Both the position numbers and the translations under genes were made by a program. 64,000 nt of DNA. Source: Canna indica (taxonomy: Eukaryota; Streptophyta; Magnoliopsida; Zingiberales; Cannaceae). The notes beneath the pieces were generated by a model. It did no database searches, had not been told where the DNA came from, and saw only the letters and a program-made list of their open reading frames with translations. The DNA is taken from the NCBI GenBank assembly GCA_034359265.1, contig CP136895.1, forward strand, positions 47,572,001-47,636,000, written 5' to 3'. Positions 11,119-23,135 of this stretch are shown here, one piece after another (within the stretch, counting starts at the first letter, position 1; each line of letters starts with the position of its first letter).

Positions 11119-11207
11119 GCAAAATCCCGAGTACAACCTTTTTTATAATAGCACATGGGGAATAAGTATAGTTCAAGGGAGCCAAGCACTCCCCTTGGAA
11201 GATTCTC

Positions 11208-14200
11208 ATGTTTAGCCTTGCATCGTGGAATGTGCGGGGATTGAAACTCCACGAAGTGTCGTCTAGCGGTAAGAAGCAACATCTCTCAAAATAAGTTATA
11301 TTCTATTTGGCTTCTAGAAACTAAGGTGAAACAGATTAATGCTTCACGTATCATTCTTTCTATTCTTGAAGGTTGGAAAATTTTCCTAAATTATGATTCT
11401 GCAATAAATGGGCGAATTTGCATTGCATGGAACCCTGATGTGGTTGATTACCAAATTGTCTTTCAATCTGATCAAATTATATTTGGGAAGGTTGTTGTTA
11501 TGAACTCTTCAGACACATTCTTCTTCATGGCTATATATGGCAGGAACGAAGAACTTGGAAGAAAGCGAATGTGGGAACAATTGATCTTCTTGCGTACACA
11601 AGTTCTTGGACCCTAGGTCATTAAGGGGGACTTCAACACTATCTTTAGCCCGCTTGAAAAAGTAGGAGGACGCCGTTTTCCAATATCGGCAACTACTCAA
11701 ATTTCTAATTACTTGGATAGTTTGGGCCTCTTTGATTTGAAATGGACGGGTTGTAGATACACAAGGTCAAATAATCAAATAGGTACAAACAGGATTATGT
11801 GCAAATTGGACAAAATACTCGTGAACCAAGACTCGATATCCATTTTCTCATACAGCGAGGTAGTCTTCATAATCCTTGTGCCTCTGATCACTCTCTAACT
11901 ATCTTATGTTATAGGAGGTCTGAAAGGAGGAAAGGCTCTTTTAAGTTTTTTAATCAGTGGATTCAGAAACCATATTTTCTTCAAGTGGTAAGTGAGGCAT
12001 GGTCTAAACCTCTCACTTGCAGGAATGGCAGGATACCTACCAAAAAGTTCTCTCTTGTCCAAATGCTAAAGTTTACAAAGCTGGCCTTGAAACATTGGGC
12101 ATATGATCGATAACCACACCAGGGACATAGCGGAGAAGCATGGCTTGTTAGAGCAACTTGACAGAGTACAGAGCCTTATTCAGGTTCACCCTCTTGACGA
12201 GGGCATGCACTATCAGGAGAAAACTCTACGAGAGAGGCTGCAAGTTTTCCTAAATGATGAAGAAGCGGCCTTGAGGCAGAAATCCAGAGTGCAATGGCTC
12301 CAACTGGATGATTCTAACTCAATATTTTTTTACAAGGCTTTTAAACAGCAGTGTAATAGGAATGCGATTCACTCCGTGGTTAATGATTATGGGCAGCGTG
12401 TCAACGGTGATTTCGTCGAACAAGAGGCTATAATTTTTTACAAAAATATTTTCAATGCTCCGGTTGAAGCTGCTGTCCTGTCGGGTCTACAAATACATAG
12501 GGGCCTTAAGCACGAAAGTTTTGATTTGCCTACGAGACCCATACTCGACCAAGAGATCTATGAGGCTGTGCACTACTCCCCAAATAACAAGGTCCCCAAA
12601 ATTGATGGGCTTACTAAAGAGTTCTTCATAGCCACTTGGAGTATTATAGGGAGGGATATCATTGAGGCCATCCAGAACTTTTTTACATCCAAAAACTTCC
12701 TGAGTGAGGTAAATATTACCTCCATCACAATAGTGTCCAAGAAGAAGAACCCTGAGACTTTCTTTGATTACAGGCCCATATCAATGTGCAAACTGATTTA
12801 TAGATTTATCTCTAAAATTATTGTTAACAGATTACAGAATGTCCTAGGGAATTTCATTGGGCCAAATCAGCATGCCTTCCTGACAGGCTGTTCTATCCAT
12901 GAAAATATAGCATTGTGCCATGAACTTATGACGGGTTATCACCTACACCATGGAGCACCATGTATGGCTATGAAGATTGACTTACACAAAGCCTATGATT
13001 CAGTCAGATGGGATTTCTTGATTGAACTGCTTCAGAGATATGGTTTTCCTTCTGATATGGTGGATTGGATAAAAGCTTGTATTTCCCATCCGAAGTTCAC
13101 AATAAACATGAACGGAGCTAGCTATGGTTACTTTCAGAGTAGCAGGGGCCTGCATCAGGGGTGCTCGATGGCCCCCTATCTCCTCATCCTGGTCATGCAG
13201 TACCTATCTGATATGCTTGATAATCTAGTGGCAGCAGGGAGACTTACCCCCACCCGAGGTGCCGTTCTCCACTCACAACTCATCTTATTTTTGTTGATGA
13301 TCTTTTTATCTTCTCTAGGGCCGATACTTTATTAGCTACTGCTATAAATGAATGCCTATATGGAACCATAAGATAATTTTCATCAAGTATCTGGTTTGCG
13401 CACTAGCAACCACAAGTCTCATCTATATATCTCTGGCGCATCCCCGGATATGAGATCCTCTCTAAGTTCGATACTAGGTATGTCGTCTGGTTCCCTACCA
13501 CTAGAAACTTGGGAGTCTCACTTCTTTCAACTAGGCCTAAATTCCATGACTGTCAGGCCCTTCTAGATAGTATTTCTTCTAGAATCAACGGATGGACTAG
13601 CAAATTCCTTTCTTACGTTGGGCGGCTTGAATTGATTAAAACTATACTATTTGGGAAGATCCTCTACTGGTGTTTATCTTTCTCGCTACCATAGCAAGTC
13701 ACCTTCCATATAGAGCAGCTCCTGGCAAGGTTTCTCTGGTCGGGCAGGGCACAAAAGTGCAATCATCGGGTTGCTTGGCTCTCTGTATGCAAGCCGAAGG
13801 AAAAAGGGGGTCTGGGCCTAAGGAATGTGAGGAAATTAAACCAAGCATGCATGATAAGATATGTATGGGCCATCGCATCAAAGGAGTCGCTCTGGGTGAG
13901 GTGGATACACAGTAATTACCTAAGGATAGATTCTATTTGGACCCGGCGTACACCAACAACGACATCATGGGTGACAAGAAGTTTTTTTAATATCAGATAT
14001 CTTGTGCAGCCCCATGTTACCCATAGGATCGAAAATGATCATATTACATGGACTGCAATCGCCTCAGGGGAGTTCACCCTCAATTATGCATATGACAGTT
14101 TGGTCTCCATAGAGCCTGATGTTGCATGGCATGGCCTCCTATGGTTTAAAGGTCATGTACCATGGTTTACTTTCATCTCTTGGTTGGCAATTTTGAATAG

Positions 14201-14589
14201 ACTACCTACTTTAGACTGCATTCAAAGATGGGGGAAGCAAGGGCCAAATAGGTGCTACCTATGCAAGTGTGATATTGAAAGCATTAAACACTTATTCTTT
14301 GATTGTGCATATACCTGTAGTGTTTGGAGTAAGGTGCTCGCCCACTGCAACTTACAGCATAGGAGGGACAATTGGCACCAAAAATTTGGCGTGGATTTTG
14401 CAAGAATTCAATGAAGACTCTAACAGAATAAAAATGAGGAAGTTACTCTTGACTACCACTATATACCACTTGTGGCGAGAGCGAAACCATAGAGCTCACG
14501 ATGAGACACCGCTACCTTGTGAGGTTTTAACTAAAAAGATCATCCAAGAGGCCGTCATGAAAATAGGAAGTCCACTCGACAACATGTAG
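11208..14589 (+). pseudogene. LINE-1 ORF2: endonuclease, reverse transcriptase and zf-RVT, multiply broken
   Basis: The start MFSLASWNVRG at 11208 is the usual beginning of the APE-type endonuclease; GDFNTIFSPLEK (near 11630) and ASDHSLT (near 11885) are its catalytic blocks. The reverse transcriptase spans about 12550-13350, with YRPISMCKL, MKIDLHKAYDSV and FVDDLFIF. A zf-RVT block (CYLCKCDIESIKHLFFDC) lies near 14255 and a C-terminal linker ends at 14589. There is no RNase H. Visible breaks include a TAA at about 11311, a TAG just before GDFN (Trp expected), a shift near 13250 that puts the FVDD box in another frame, and further shifts near 13370, 13690 and 14390. The usual QGD box reads QGC. 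Confidence 0.85.
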
Positions 14590-14932
14590 AGCTTGGGCAA
14601 TGTGACTAGGATCATTGGGATGTGGTGTTTTTTTTATTTGTCTATCTATGTGTTTATATTGGTTTGTTGGCTTGACCCAGGCTGTGGGATGTTGTTTGTG
14701 TTGGTTCTTTATCTTTGTTGGCTTGCCCCTGGGCTGTGGGATGTTTTTATGTGTGTTTTATTTTGGTTACCTTCACACCTACGTTTTTGGGCCTCAAACT
14801 TGCTGATGGCAATGCCGAAGGTAAGCTATGAGACATTTTGCCCTAGGGTGATGGGATGTTGAACTATCCTGGAACATATCTTATTCATAATACAAATTTC
14901 ACTTGCCTTATTGCAAAAAAAAAAGAAAGATT

Positions 14933-17900
14933 TTTCTTAGAAATTTTTTTCATAATAGGCTCCATACTCTCTTTTTTTTAAAAAAAAAAAGATCACACAA
15001 GAAAGGTCACTCACCACTCAACTAAGAGGGTGAAGGTTGCAGAGGGCCACTGGTCGTGCAATCCTTGCCTTCAGACAAACTACAATATATTGCTTCTTGG
15101 GTGACAAAAACATTTATTGATATCCACTAAAATTCTTCCAAATATAGAGTTAATAGGTACATCATTAGTTGTGCAAACATCCGCACACACAGGCTTATTT
15201 ACATTTATATTTATAGACATTTCTAGATACAAAATTATTATTAGAAATAGAATGGAAGTTGCAATCCTCATAGCTTTCAACATTATAATACTGAGTTTGA
15301 GAGCTCCATAACCCTTTCCTGAAACGATCCTTGGCAAGTACATGAGCAGTGTAATTTAAATACCTTCTAATGTGGCTCAAAATACAAGTAGCAAAGCTCC
15401 TCATTAGCAGCTAGATATCTATGATAATACTGTAAATGAACCTTGGAGGCTTGTCCTTCCTATTCAAAATGTTGATTGCTTGAAGGCAGACTGAAAAAAT
15501 CTCCACTTTGTCCCGTCTCAACTCCTTAGCTTTAGTCAAACGATACCACGGGGCCCAAATTTCAGCAACAAGGGGGGAGCAGACTGGCTTAGAAAAACAA
15601 TTTTTACTGATACAAGCACCTATAACATCAGTTATATATATTAACACCCAACCCAGCAATCACATCTTTGTCTTCCAAGCTGCATCACAAAAGACCTAGT
15701 ATTCACAAGTACCACTCTGCAGGTTAACAACAGATACATTACTCTTGCAGCTGGTTCTAGAGGAATTAACAACAGGTTCTCCTTTCCATTGAATATCAAC
15801 AATACTTCTAAAAAATAAGGTGTTATAACTAGGTCTGCTATTATTGAAGCAACAATTATTTCTATTCTTCCAGATATTCCATAATGATGCAGCAATAATC
15901 TAAGGTAACCATTTACTGAATGGAGGTATGGTTTCCTCTAACCATTTACCTACATACCACACCTCCTTGTACTTGAATTTAAGCCTGAACTCCATTTCCA
16001 ATTTGTCCCACCTTTGGCAAAAGGACAATCAAACAAGATGTACTTTAAAGTATCAGAAGAATCACCACACACAAAGCAGGAGGCTGAAGTTACCTTACTA
16101 ATTCTGGCAAGATATTGAGTGGTGGGTAGTATACCCCATAACAACTTTCAGAGAAAAATTTGACCATTGGGATAACATTCATTGTCCGGATTTTCTTCCA
16201 GTTAGCACCAGGAGATAATTTTTCAAAGGCCTTTTCTTTAATGAAATTATAGGCTGCCTTAAAAACTGAGCACTCCTTTTTCATTATGACTCCAAATCCA
16301 CTCGTCCTTAATTTTCTCCTTAGGGATGTGAATTTGGTACATGTAGTTGAGATGGAAACCCCCAAGAAGATCCAAGATTAACTCATAGTTCCAAGAATCA
16401 TTCTTTATCATCTGGCATACCATTTGATAATCATCACGGGTGTCCATATTTATGTAAGTGGGCCATTTATTGAGTGGTATATTAGAAATCCAAGGGTCTT
16501 TCCAGATACTAGTGGAAGAACCATCACCCAGTCTGATATGAAGGCCTTCTCTTAGTTTTAGGATGGCTTCATGAAGACACTTGAAGTTCCAAGAAAAGTC
16601 ACTGCAAGAATTAAAGTTCTAGGGTGATAACTGCAATATTTTTCAATTAGAATCCTTGACCATAAATGTTTTTCTTTATTTAAGAAAGGAACGATCCTTT
16701 TAGCATGAATGGAGTACCTAATGATACCAAGGTCCCTGACTCCCAAGCCCCCCAAAGCCTTTCTTGTTGTGACATTACTCGAACTGACAAGATGAAATCC
16801 TTTCTTCAGGTTACTTTGGCTCCAAAGGTACCCTTTAGCAATTTTCTGAAACTTGTTAACCACACTGTTGTTGATCCAAGAGGAGGAGAGACTATGAATT
16901 GGAATGGAACTTAATACAGAATTAAGGAGAATCAGCCTCCCAGCTTGGGATATACACTTTCCTGCCCATACTTCAATCTTGGAAAGAGCTTTATCAAGCA
17001 AAATCTCCTGGTGGTTCAAGTCTATTTTTTGAGGCCCAATGAATATCCCCAGGTGCTTCATTGGATAGGTACATTCAGAGACCCCAAATTCATTGCATAT
17101 CTCCTCTCTCATACTAACATTACAATCTTTAGGAAAGTAGACATCAGATTTGCCAATATTTACCTTCTACCCAATTAGTTGACGGTAAGTATTGAGAGTC
17201 TTCATAACATTTTTGCAATTGGCTAAATTTCCTTTTATCACTATTAAAATGTCATCGGCAAAAAATAAGTGGCTTAGTTTTAATCCCTTGTAATTGAAGC
17301 CATTTATGAGACCTTTATCAACCTAATCATTCAACATTTTTTATAGGAGTTCTTGCATTAAAATGAAGATGTAGGGTGACATGGGGTCCCCTTGTCTCAC
17401 CCCATTTTGACGTCTGAATCTATCAGATTTAATTTTGTTGGCAGAACAACATAACCTGGCAGAATTTAACCAAGACAGAATCCACTCAAAAAAAGTTCCC
17501 AAAAACTTCATATATTCCATAATTCTTTTAACTGCCTTCCAGGATACCCTATCGAAGACATTTTCTAGATCCAATTTGAGGAGAATATAAGGCCTTTTCC
17601 TTTTGGATTTATGAATGATTACTTCACTTATAGTGCTTATGTTATCATGCATTCTTCTCCCCTTTATGAAAGCACTTTGTTCGTGAGATATCATGTGTTT
17701 CATACAAACCATCGGTCTATTAACTAGAGCTTTTGACAATATTTTATAGACCACATTGCATAATGCAATTGGTCTATAATCTGTAATTGCACAAGGCCTC
17801 TATTTTTTCTGGATGAAAATTTAGTTTGTTTCACCCCATGACTCAGGTGTCCTCATTGTTCCAGTAAACTCATCAAAGGCAAGTTTTAGAGAGTCCCCAA

Positions 17901-18370
17901 TGATACCCAAGTAACTAGCAAAGAAACCACATTGAACCCATCTGGACCTAGTGATTTCCCTCTGCCTAGGACATTTACAACATTCTATATCTCTTGTTTT
18001 GTAAACTTTCTACATAGCTCCTCTTTTCTCTTATTGGCAATTTTCTTCCAGTTCAACTCTTTAACAAGGTCCCATTCAGGCCTATTAAGCTCCACAAAAT
18101 TACATTCCCACAAGTTCCTCCTATACTAATTTGCAAAACAATTTGCAATGTCTGAAGGATCATTCACCAATTTACCATCAATGTTGAGACTAGTGATACT
18201 ACTTTTACATTTTTTGAATTTGGCAAGACTTTGAAAGGATTTGGTATTCTTGTCATTTTGTTCCATCCACCTAGTTCTGGCTTTAGGCCACCACTTGATA
18301 TGCAATTGCCTATTTAGTGCCATAGTCTTATTAACTAGACATTTCATCCTGGAGAAGTCCTGATCAGTGG
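14933..18370 (-). mobile_element. LINE-2, 5'-truncated L1-clade element with RNase H
   Basis: A minus-strand LINE whose coding region runs from about 18360 down to 15195. T-runs at 14957-14980 could be its 3' A-tail. It has no endonuclease domain: homology begins just before the reverse transcriptase, as expected from incomplete reverse transcription. It lies tail to tail with LINE-1; only about 10-50 bp of A/T-rich DNA separates the two tails. It is flanked on the right by copia gag sequence from about 18400. No clear target duplication was found. Confidence 0.75.
15195..18360 (-). pseudogene. LINE-2 ORF2 remnant: reverse transcriptase, zf-RVT and RNase H
   Basis: Reading on the minus strand: a pre-RT segment (WWPKARTRWMEQNDKNTK, near 18290), the reverse transcriptase (KLDLENVFDRVSW near 17570, GVRQGDPMSPY near 17390, LFFADDILIV near 17250), and a linker GGLGVRDLG near 16740. 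These are followed by zf-RVT (CFVCGDSSDTLKYILFDC near 16050) and an RNase H domain. The RNase H shows the first catalytic Asp in VFCDAAWKTKM (near 15685) and the late YTAHVLAK block (near 15340). The RT catalytic Asp pair (ADD) is intact, but frames change near 17330, 17110, 16450 and 15900, and stops occur in the RNase H. Unlike LINE-1, this lineage keeps RNase H at its C-terminus. Confidence 0.8.
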
Positions 18371-18409
18371 CATTGCTTTTGTTGTGATATTTTTGGTTAT
18401 GCTATATAT

Positions 18410-18541
18410 GATTGCTCATTTAAGATGAACCCAAGTGGTGTTAAGACACTTTGGGTGGCTAAGCCCTATAACCCCCAAGCACCCAAAGCCATTTGGGTAC
18501 CAAAAGTTTCATGCTCTTTTGTAGGGGGAGCTACCACACAA
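18410..18541 (+). pseudogene. Sirevirus-type Gag fragment, end of zinc knuckle and linker
   Basis: The + frame reads YDCSFKMNPSG, then TLWVAKPYNPQAPKAIWVPK. This is the segment that follows the second CCHC knuckle in copia Gag proteins, as in copia-1 and copia-2 here (GPKKILVPK and GPKKIQVPK). It ends at a TAG (18539-18541). Only the last part of the knuckle remains. Its left edge abuts the 5' end of LINE-2. Confidence 0.6.
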
Positions 18542-19369
18542 GGATGAATGAGAAATGGTGTATTGAAGTTGACCTTGAATTCAAATAAAAAATATTCATA
18601 AGGTTGCAACTTCAAGTCATCATGATGCCATATATAGGTATGAATATTGGCATCTAGGTATACTTTGTATCATCTCCTTACTTTGCTTGGTTTCATTTAA
18701 GTTGGAGTATATGATACATGTCTTACTTGAGTTATTTTCTCCGCTCTTGATAAGAGTCTTTTGAAAAATAATTTTTAATTTTTGATTTCCGGTCTCTTTG
18801 GAGAACTATGTGACCTATAATGGGTCTATGCAACCTATCGATTTTGAAACCAAGGGTAATTGTGGTCATTTCGGTTTTCAACCAATAGTAAGGGTTGGAG
18901 ATCTTATTCTTTCAAAATTTCATATTTTTGAGATCTCGTTGATTCATTTTGGTATCATGATACTTCCTTTTGAAATGAATCATTACTATATAGCTTGGTT
19001 AAGAGTTTTGAATGAAATCTTGCACTTAACCCTTGATATTTAGTATACTAATTAACTTGCTAGTAGTCACGTAGTTCCATTATGCTACTACAGGTTGTTG
19101 CTTGCATGTTATCAAAAAATTGATGGAAGGCTAATAAATTGAAATTGAAATGAGAGTTGACAAGTTTGACAAAAATTTTCTAAAATGAGGTATGATCTTG
19201 ACTTTTATTAAAGTATAGTTTAATTACCTCAATAACTATGCTTGAATTATTTCTCTATGCTCATGATTGATTATGCATGATAAATGTTTAAAATTTTATG
19301 AGTAGGTAAAATTTTGATAACTTAGACAATTTCATGATATCTTGATTGAATGAAACTTGCTCTAGGTTA

Positions 19370-20770
19370 AAATTCATATTAGAGACATCATTTTAAGTTA
19401 ATAGTTGGTAAACATGTTTAGATACATATATCATATGATTCTAGGTATTTAAATTTGAAAATTCATGTGTATGAACAAGATGACAACTAGATCACTTTAA
19501 GGGACTTAAAGGTATGACCCAAATCAACAAATCGACTTGGATATTTCATTTTAAGTCCAAACTTCACAAACATATTTAGGTATACATATGACATGTTTCT
19601 ATGCATTTGAAATTGAAAATCATGAAAATATGGATAAAATGGTATAGAAGTGGTTTTATGAAAACCTCGTTCAAACATGTTTGACCTAAGTCAACATTTT
19701 GACTTAGAGATCTCATTTATATTCATACTTGGGAAACATATTTAGATTTACTCATGTCAGGTTTCTATGTGCTTAGATTTGGAAATTCATGAGTAAAGTG
19801 ATGAAATGATATTTGGTCATTGCTAGGACGATAAGCTTGATTGTACTAATTTGATATACCTTCTCTCAAGCATTTTTAGAAAATGGTAGACAAATCATTT
19901 TTTAGTGATTCTTGAATATGTGGAATCTTGATTGTCTAATAAATATTTACTAAAAATTTCAAATTTTCCTGAACATGAAAACTAAAATTTCAATTTTGAA
20001 ACAGTATACTTAATGAATTTTAGAAAAATATAATTTTGAAGTATCTGATTCTTAGTAAAAATTTCAAAAATTTTCATTGAGAATCTGATTTTTAGTGAAA
20101 TTTTGAAGTTGAGTTTCAGAAATGCAAAGTATCATTCTCTATCAATCTTTCTAATATTTTGATTTTTCATTGAAAACTTCAAATGAAACTTTGTATATAC
20201 TATTTTGATTTCATTTCTAATATCGCTCTCACTATTGTTTGATTAAAATCATTTCTAAAAATGATTTTGATAACTTGAGTGATAACTTTAAAAATGAGCT
20301 TTTGGTTGAAATCAAGATGGGTTAAAAAATGAACTTAAGGAATTCATTTTGAGTTCAAACTTGACAAATACATCTCAAATGATCATTCAGCTATATATGG
20401 AAAGTTTGAATCAAAACTGATAACTTTTGAAAAAATACCTAATAATTACGAAAATACTACTGGATTTTCAAAAATTTTAGAAATTTCTAGAAAACTTATT
20501 TTTTACTGATTCCTTGAACCTCTAGATTCCCTGCAAAATCTTGTTTCTCTAGTTAAAGTTTAAAAATGTTTCATCAAGAATATGATTTGATAGGGATTTA
20601 AGAGTTTGATTTATGTATACTTGAAGTATCCCTTTGACCTAAGTCAACAAAGTGACTTAGAAATTTTATTTTAAGCACAAACTTGATTGACACACTTAGA
20701 TTCACTCATGTTAAATGTCTATATGCCTAAGTTTGAGAAAACATGAGTAGCTAGCAAAATTTGATACTTA
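19370..20770 (+). repeat. Diverged direct repeats of about 110 bp in the AT-rich spacer
   Basis: A block starting GACCTAAGTCAACA and continuing through GACTTAGA, a CTTGGGAAACATATTTAGA-type segment and a TTTCTATGTGC-type segment recurs at about 19510, 19685 and 20635. Weaker copies lie near 19385, 20330 and 20830. The copies are dispersed rather than head to tail, and spacing is irregular. Nothing coding is seen between 18541 and 21460; the short open frames at 18798 and 19487 have no motif. Confidence 0.65.
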
Positions 20771-21844
20771 GTCATTTTCATATTTTCATGCCTACATTGA
20801 ATGAAATCGTGCTAAGTTCATATTTTGATGAAATGATATTAGATTCACTTCAAACTTAATATACATGCTTTACATGATCATATCTTGGTATTTTGAAAGT
20901 TTGAATTATTTCTAAAAATGTCATAAAAATCTCACTTATTTACGAAAATGACACTAAAGTATCACTCTTTTCAAATTTTTCACTTTTTCGATACTTCGAA
21001 TCTTCATTAGATTTTCAAATGAGACTAGAAGTATGATATTTTGAAATCATGTGTGGTATCGTTCTACTCAATTGATGAGAAAAATCATTTCTAAAGTGAT
21101 TTTTGACTATTTGACAAATACTTGAAAATATGGACACTTAAGTTACTACAAGATTTATGGATTTGGATTTCATTTATCATTTCATGATATCATGTATGAC
21201 TTAGTCTCTTATTCGGTTTTGAAAAAAAAATTGTTATCCCAACTTTGAATTTTGATTGACTTTTCTTGCCCTTATTGAGTGATGCCAAAAGGGGGAGAAA
21301 AATATAGGTAAAAGGGAAGAAAATATAGAAAAATCATGCATATAAATAGGGAGAGTTTATTTTTATAGATATGCATGATTGATAGGGGGAGAAATCCCAT
21401 GATTGACTTACTTAATGCTTTATTGAAAATATTTTCTTAAGGTTGTTTGTCATCATCAAAAAGAGGGAGATTGTTGGCCTAAGGTTTTCAACCTTGGTCT
21501 TAATCTTGGTTTTGATGATAACAAACATGTAACTAATGTTTTCATGGAGAAATATTTTTAGATTTCATATCGGTTTGTATTCGACGTTCTCGATCGAAAA
21601 TATCAAAAAATCGGTGAATTGGAAGGACGTTGATCGACACGCTCAGATTCCTCAAGAAGAATAGATTTTAGGTTTAGAGTGTCTAGAATGATTGTATTAA
21701 TCATCATTATGATGCAAAGATCCCTAAAGAACCATACTTGAAACCCGAACCAGAAAAAAGAACCTTGTTGGATTGGTCGACTAATCGAAATGTACTAGTA
21801 CTCTACCAAGAGTTTCCAAGTCATAAACAATATTCCGGATGGGA

Positions 21845-21995
21845 TGTTGAACAACCCAGATGGATAACCCGGAACAACCTAGATGAACAACCCAAACAGA
21901 CAACCCTAAACAACCCGGATGAACAACCCTAAACAACCTGGATGTACAACTCGGAACAACCTGGATAGACAACTCGGAACAACCCAAAACAACTC
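21845..21995 (+). repeat. Minisatellite of about 20-24 bp units inside the LTR
   Basis: Units of the form AACAACCCGGATGA are repeated about seven to eight times with variation at the CCCGG, CCTAA and CTCGG positions. The array lies in the U3 part of the LTR starting at 21472. The open frame across it (21738-21932) simply reads the repeats. Confidence 0.8.
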
Positions 21996-22129
21996 GGACT
22001 AATATTTCAGAATAGCTTGGAAAGTATCGATACTCTGCAAGTATTCCCAGAATCATCTAGTCAAACTTTCTAAAATTTCCAAAATGCCCCCAATGGCTCT
22101 ATTTCGAATATTCCCAGGCAGGAGGCGGG

Positions 22130-23001
22130 CCCTGTAGATTTTTTTTAAAAAAAAAATTAAAAATTTATTTTTTTTAATATATTTTTTCTATTTATACGTC
22201 TTTCTTCATTTTTTTTCTCTTCTTCTACTTCTTCCTCATTTTTCTTCTTTCTTCTATCATCTTCTTTCTCCTATTCTCCCTTCAAACCAGATAAGATTTT
22301 CATTTTATTTTTTACCTTTTTGTTCTTACTTATTTTTTTCACTAATGTTTTCTTCTTTGTTTTTTACAGGTTATCAAATTCATTGATGATATTAAATTTT
22401 ATACATGGTTAGTAAGTTTTTTAAATTTTTATTTATATCTGAATTTTAAAAGTTTATTACTGTTTTAATATATTTTTAAATTTTTTATTTTTTAAACAGG
22501 CGTGCCGCTCGATGTCTGCTGCGTGGCGGAAATCGAGCAGGCGCGGATTCACGCCTGCCCTTAATCCACCGCACGCAGAATTCCAATTTCGTGTGCGGCG
22601 GCTCCTCGAATTCCCATGCATTGCAGCAGAATTCGAGGATTATTTTTAAAAAAAAATAAAAAAATATACCGACACCTGTCAAAGGCGTCGGTATGTTAAA
22701 TTAATTTTTTTTTATTGATGCCTGAGCAGGCGTCGATACATTGAACATTTCGACGTCTGTTGACGCCTATACGTAGGTGTCGATATGTCGAACATTTTGA
22801 CTTATGTTGTTGCCTATACACAGGCGTCGATATGTCGATCATTTCGATGTCTTCTCCGACGTCGAAACGAACATATATGCTCTTGTCATATTCCACTCAT
22901 TTTCGTCGTTTTTGCTGGCGTCGGTATGTTCATTTCGACTGCTGTTGGCGTCGAAATTTTAGTTTATTCTAATGTCGAAATAGCAATGGTTTTTTGTAGT
23001 G
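22130..23001. mobile_element. CACTA-type transposon end with subterminal hairpin repeats
   Basis: The minus strand from 23001 begins CACTACAAAAAACC, the hallmark terminus of CACTA elements. Inside it, 22660-22960 carries several copies of a GGCGTCGATATGTCGA-like repeat in both orientations. One hairpin at 22668-22694 pairs ATACCGACACC with GGCGTCGGTAT. This clustering of short inverted repeats is typical of CACTA subterminal regions. The stretch 22130-22500 is A/T homopolymers and a CT-rich tract and has no coding content. No opposite CACTA terminus was found, so the left limit is only where the LTR homology stops. Confidence 0.65.
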
Positions 23002-23135
23002 AAAGATCTAGTTGTAGATCTTGAGTTTGGTGGTTGCCTTGGTGTTGAGCTGTAAATCCATCGATGCAAACTTAGTTCACTAGGATTAGTTGTGTTGTTC
23101 TTAGTTCACTTGGATCTTATTTTTCCCAAGTTATA

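Larger units (their letters stand above)
9150..14925 (+). mobile_element. LINE-1 (L1-clade non-LTR retrotransposon), nearly full length
   Basis: A Gag-like ORF1 (9565-11118) is followed about 90 bp later by an endonuclease/reverse-transcriptase ORF2 (11208-14589). Then comes a 3' UTR with two similar GGCTGTGGGATG segments (near 14680 and 14735) and an A-run at 14916-14925. This order is that of plant L1 elements. The 5' edge is uncertain: 8930-9560 looks like leader sequence and has no independent identity. No target duplication was found around the A-tail. ORF2 carries several stops and frameshifts, so the copy is dead. Confidence 0.85.
18400..21471 (+). mobile_element. Copia-derived element with gag remnant and long non-coding interior
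   Basis: A Sirevirus-like Gag fragment (18410-18541) is followed by nearly 3 kb without any recognisable protease, integrase, reverse transcriptase or RNase H. A polypurine tract AAAGAGGGAGA (about 21459-21470) and the start of an LTR (21472) close it. The simplest readings are a non-autonomous derivative keeping only gag (TR-GAG-like) or an internally deleted copia element. Its 5' half is missing, apparently lost at the LINE-2 junction. Confidence 0.5.
21472..23135 (+). repeat. Copia LTR, split by a CACTA end
   Basis: The LTR starts TGTTGGCC directly after a polypurine tract, matching the start of the LTRs of copia-1 (37574) and copia-2. It continues to about 22100. The segment 23005-23135 resembles the R/U5 part of the solo LTR at 33926-35500 (both share CCTTG, TGTAAA and AACTTAGTT in the same order). 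CACTA-like DNA (about 22130-23001) lies between. The 3' end of this LTR is not defined. Confidence 0.6.

Noticed and set aside
13670..13915. Separate protein-coding gene between LINE blocks
   Set aside because: Other frames of the same region translate to the standard LINE linker before zf-RVT, so this is a shadow frame.
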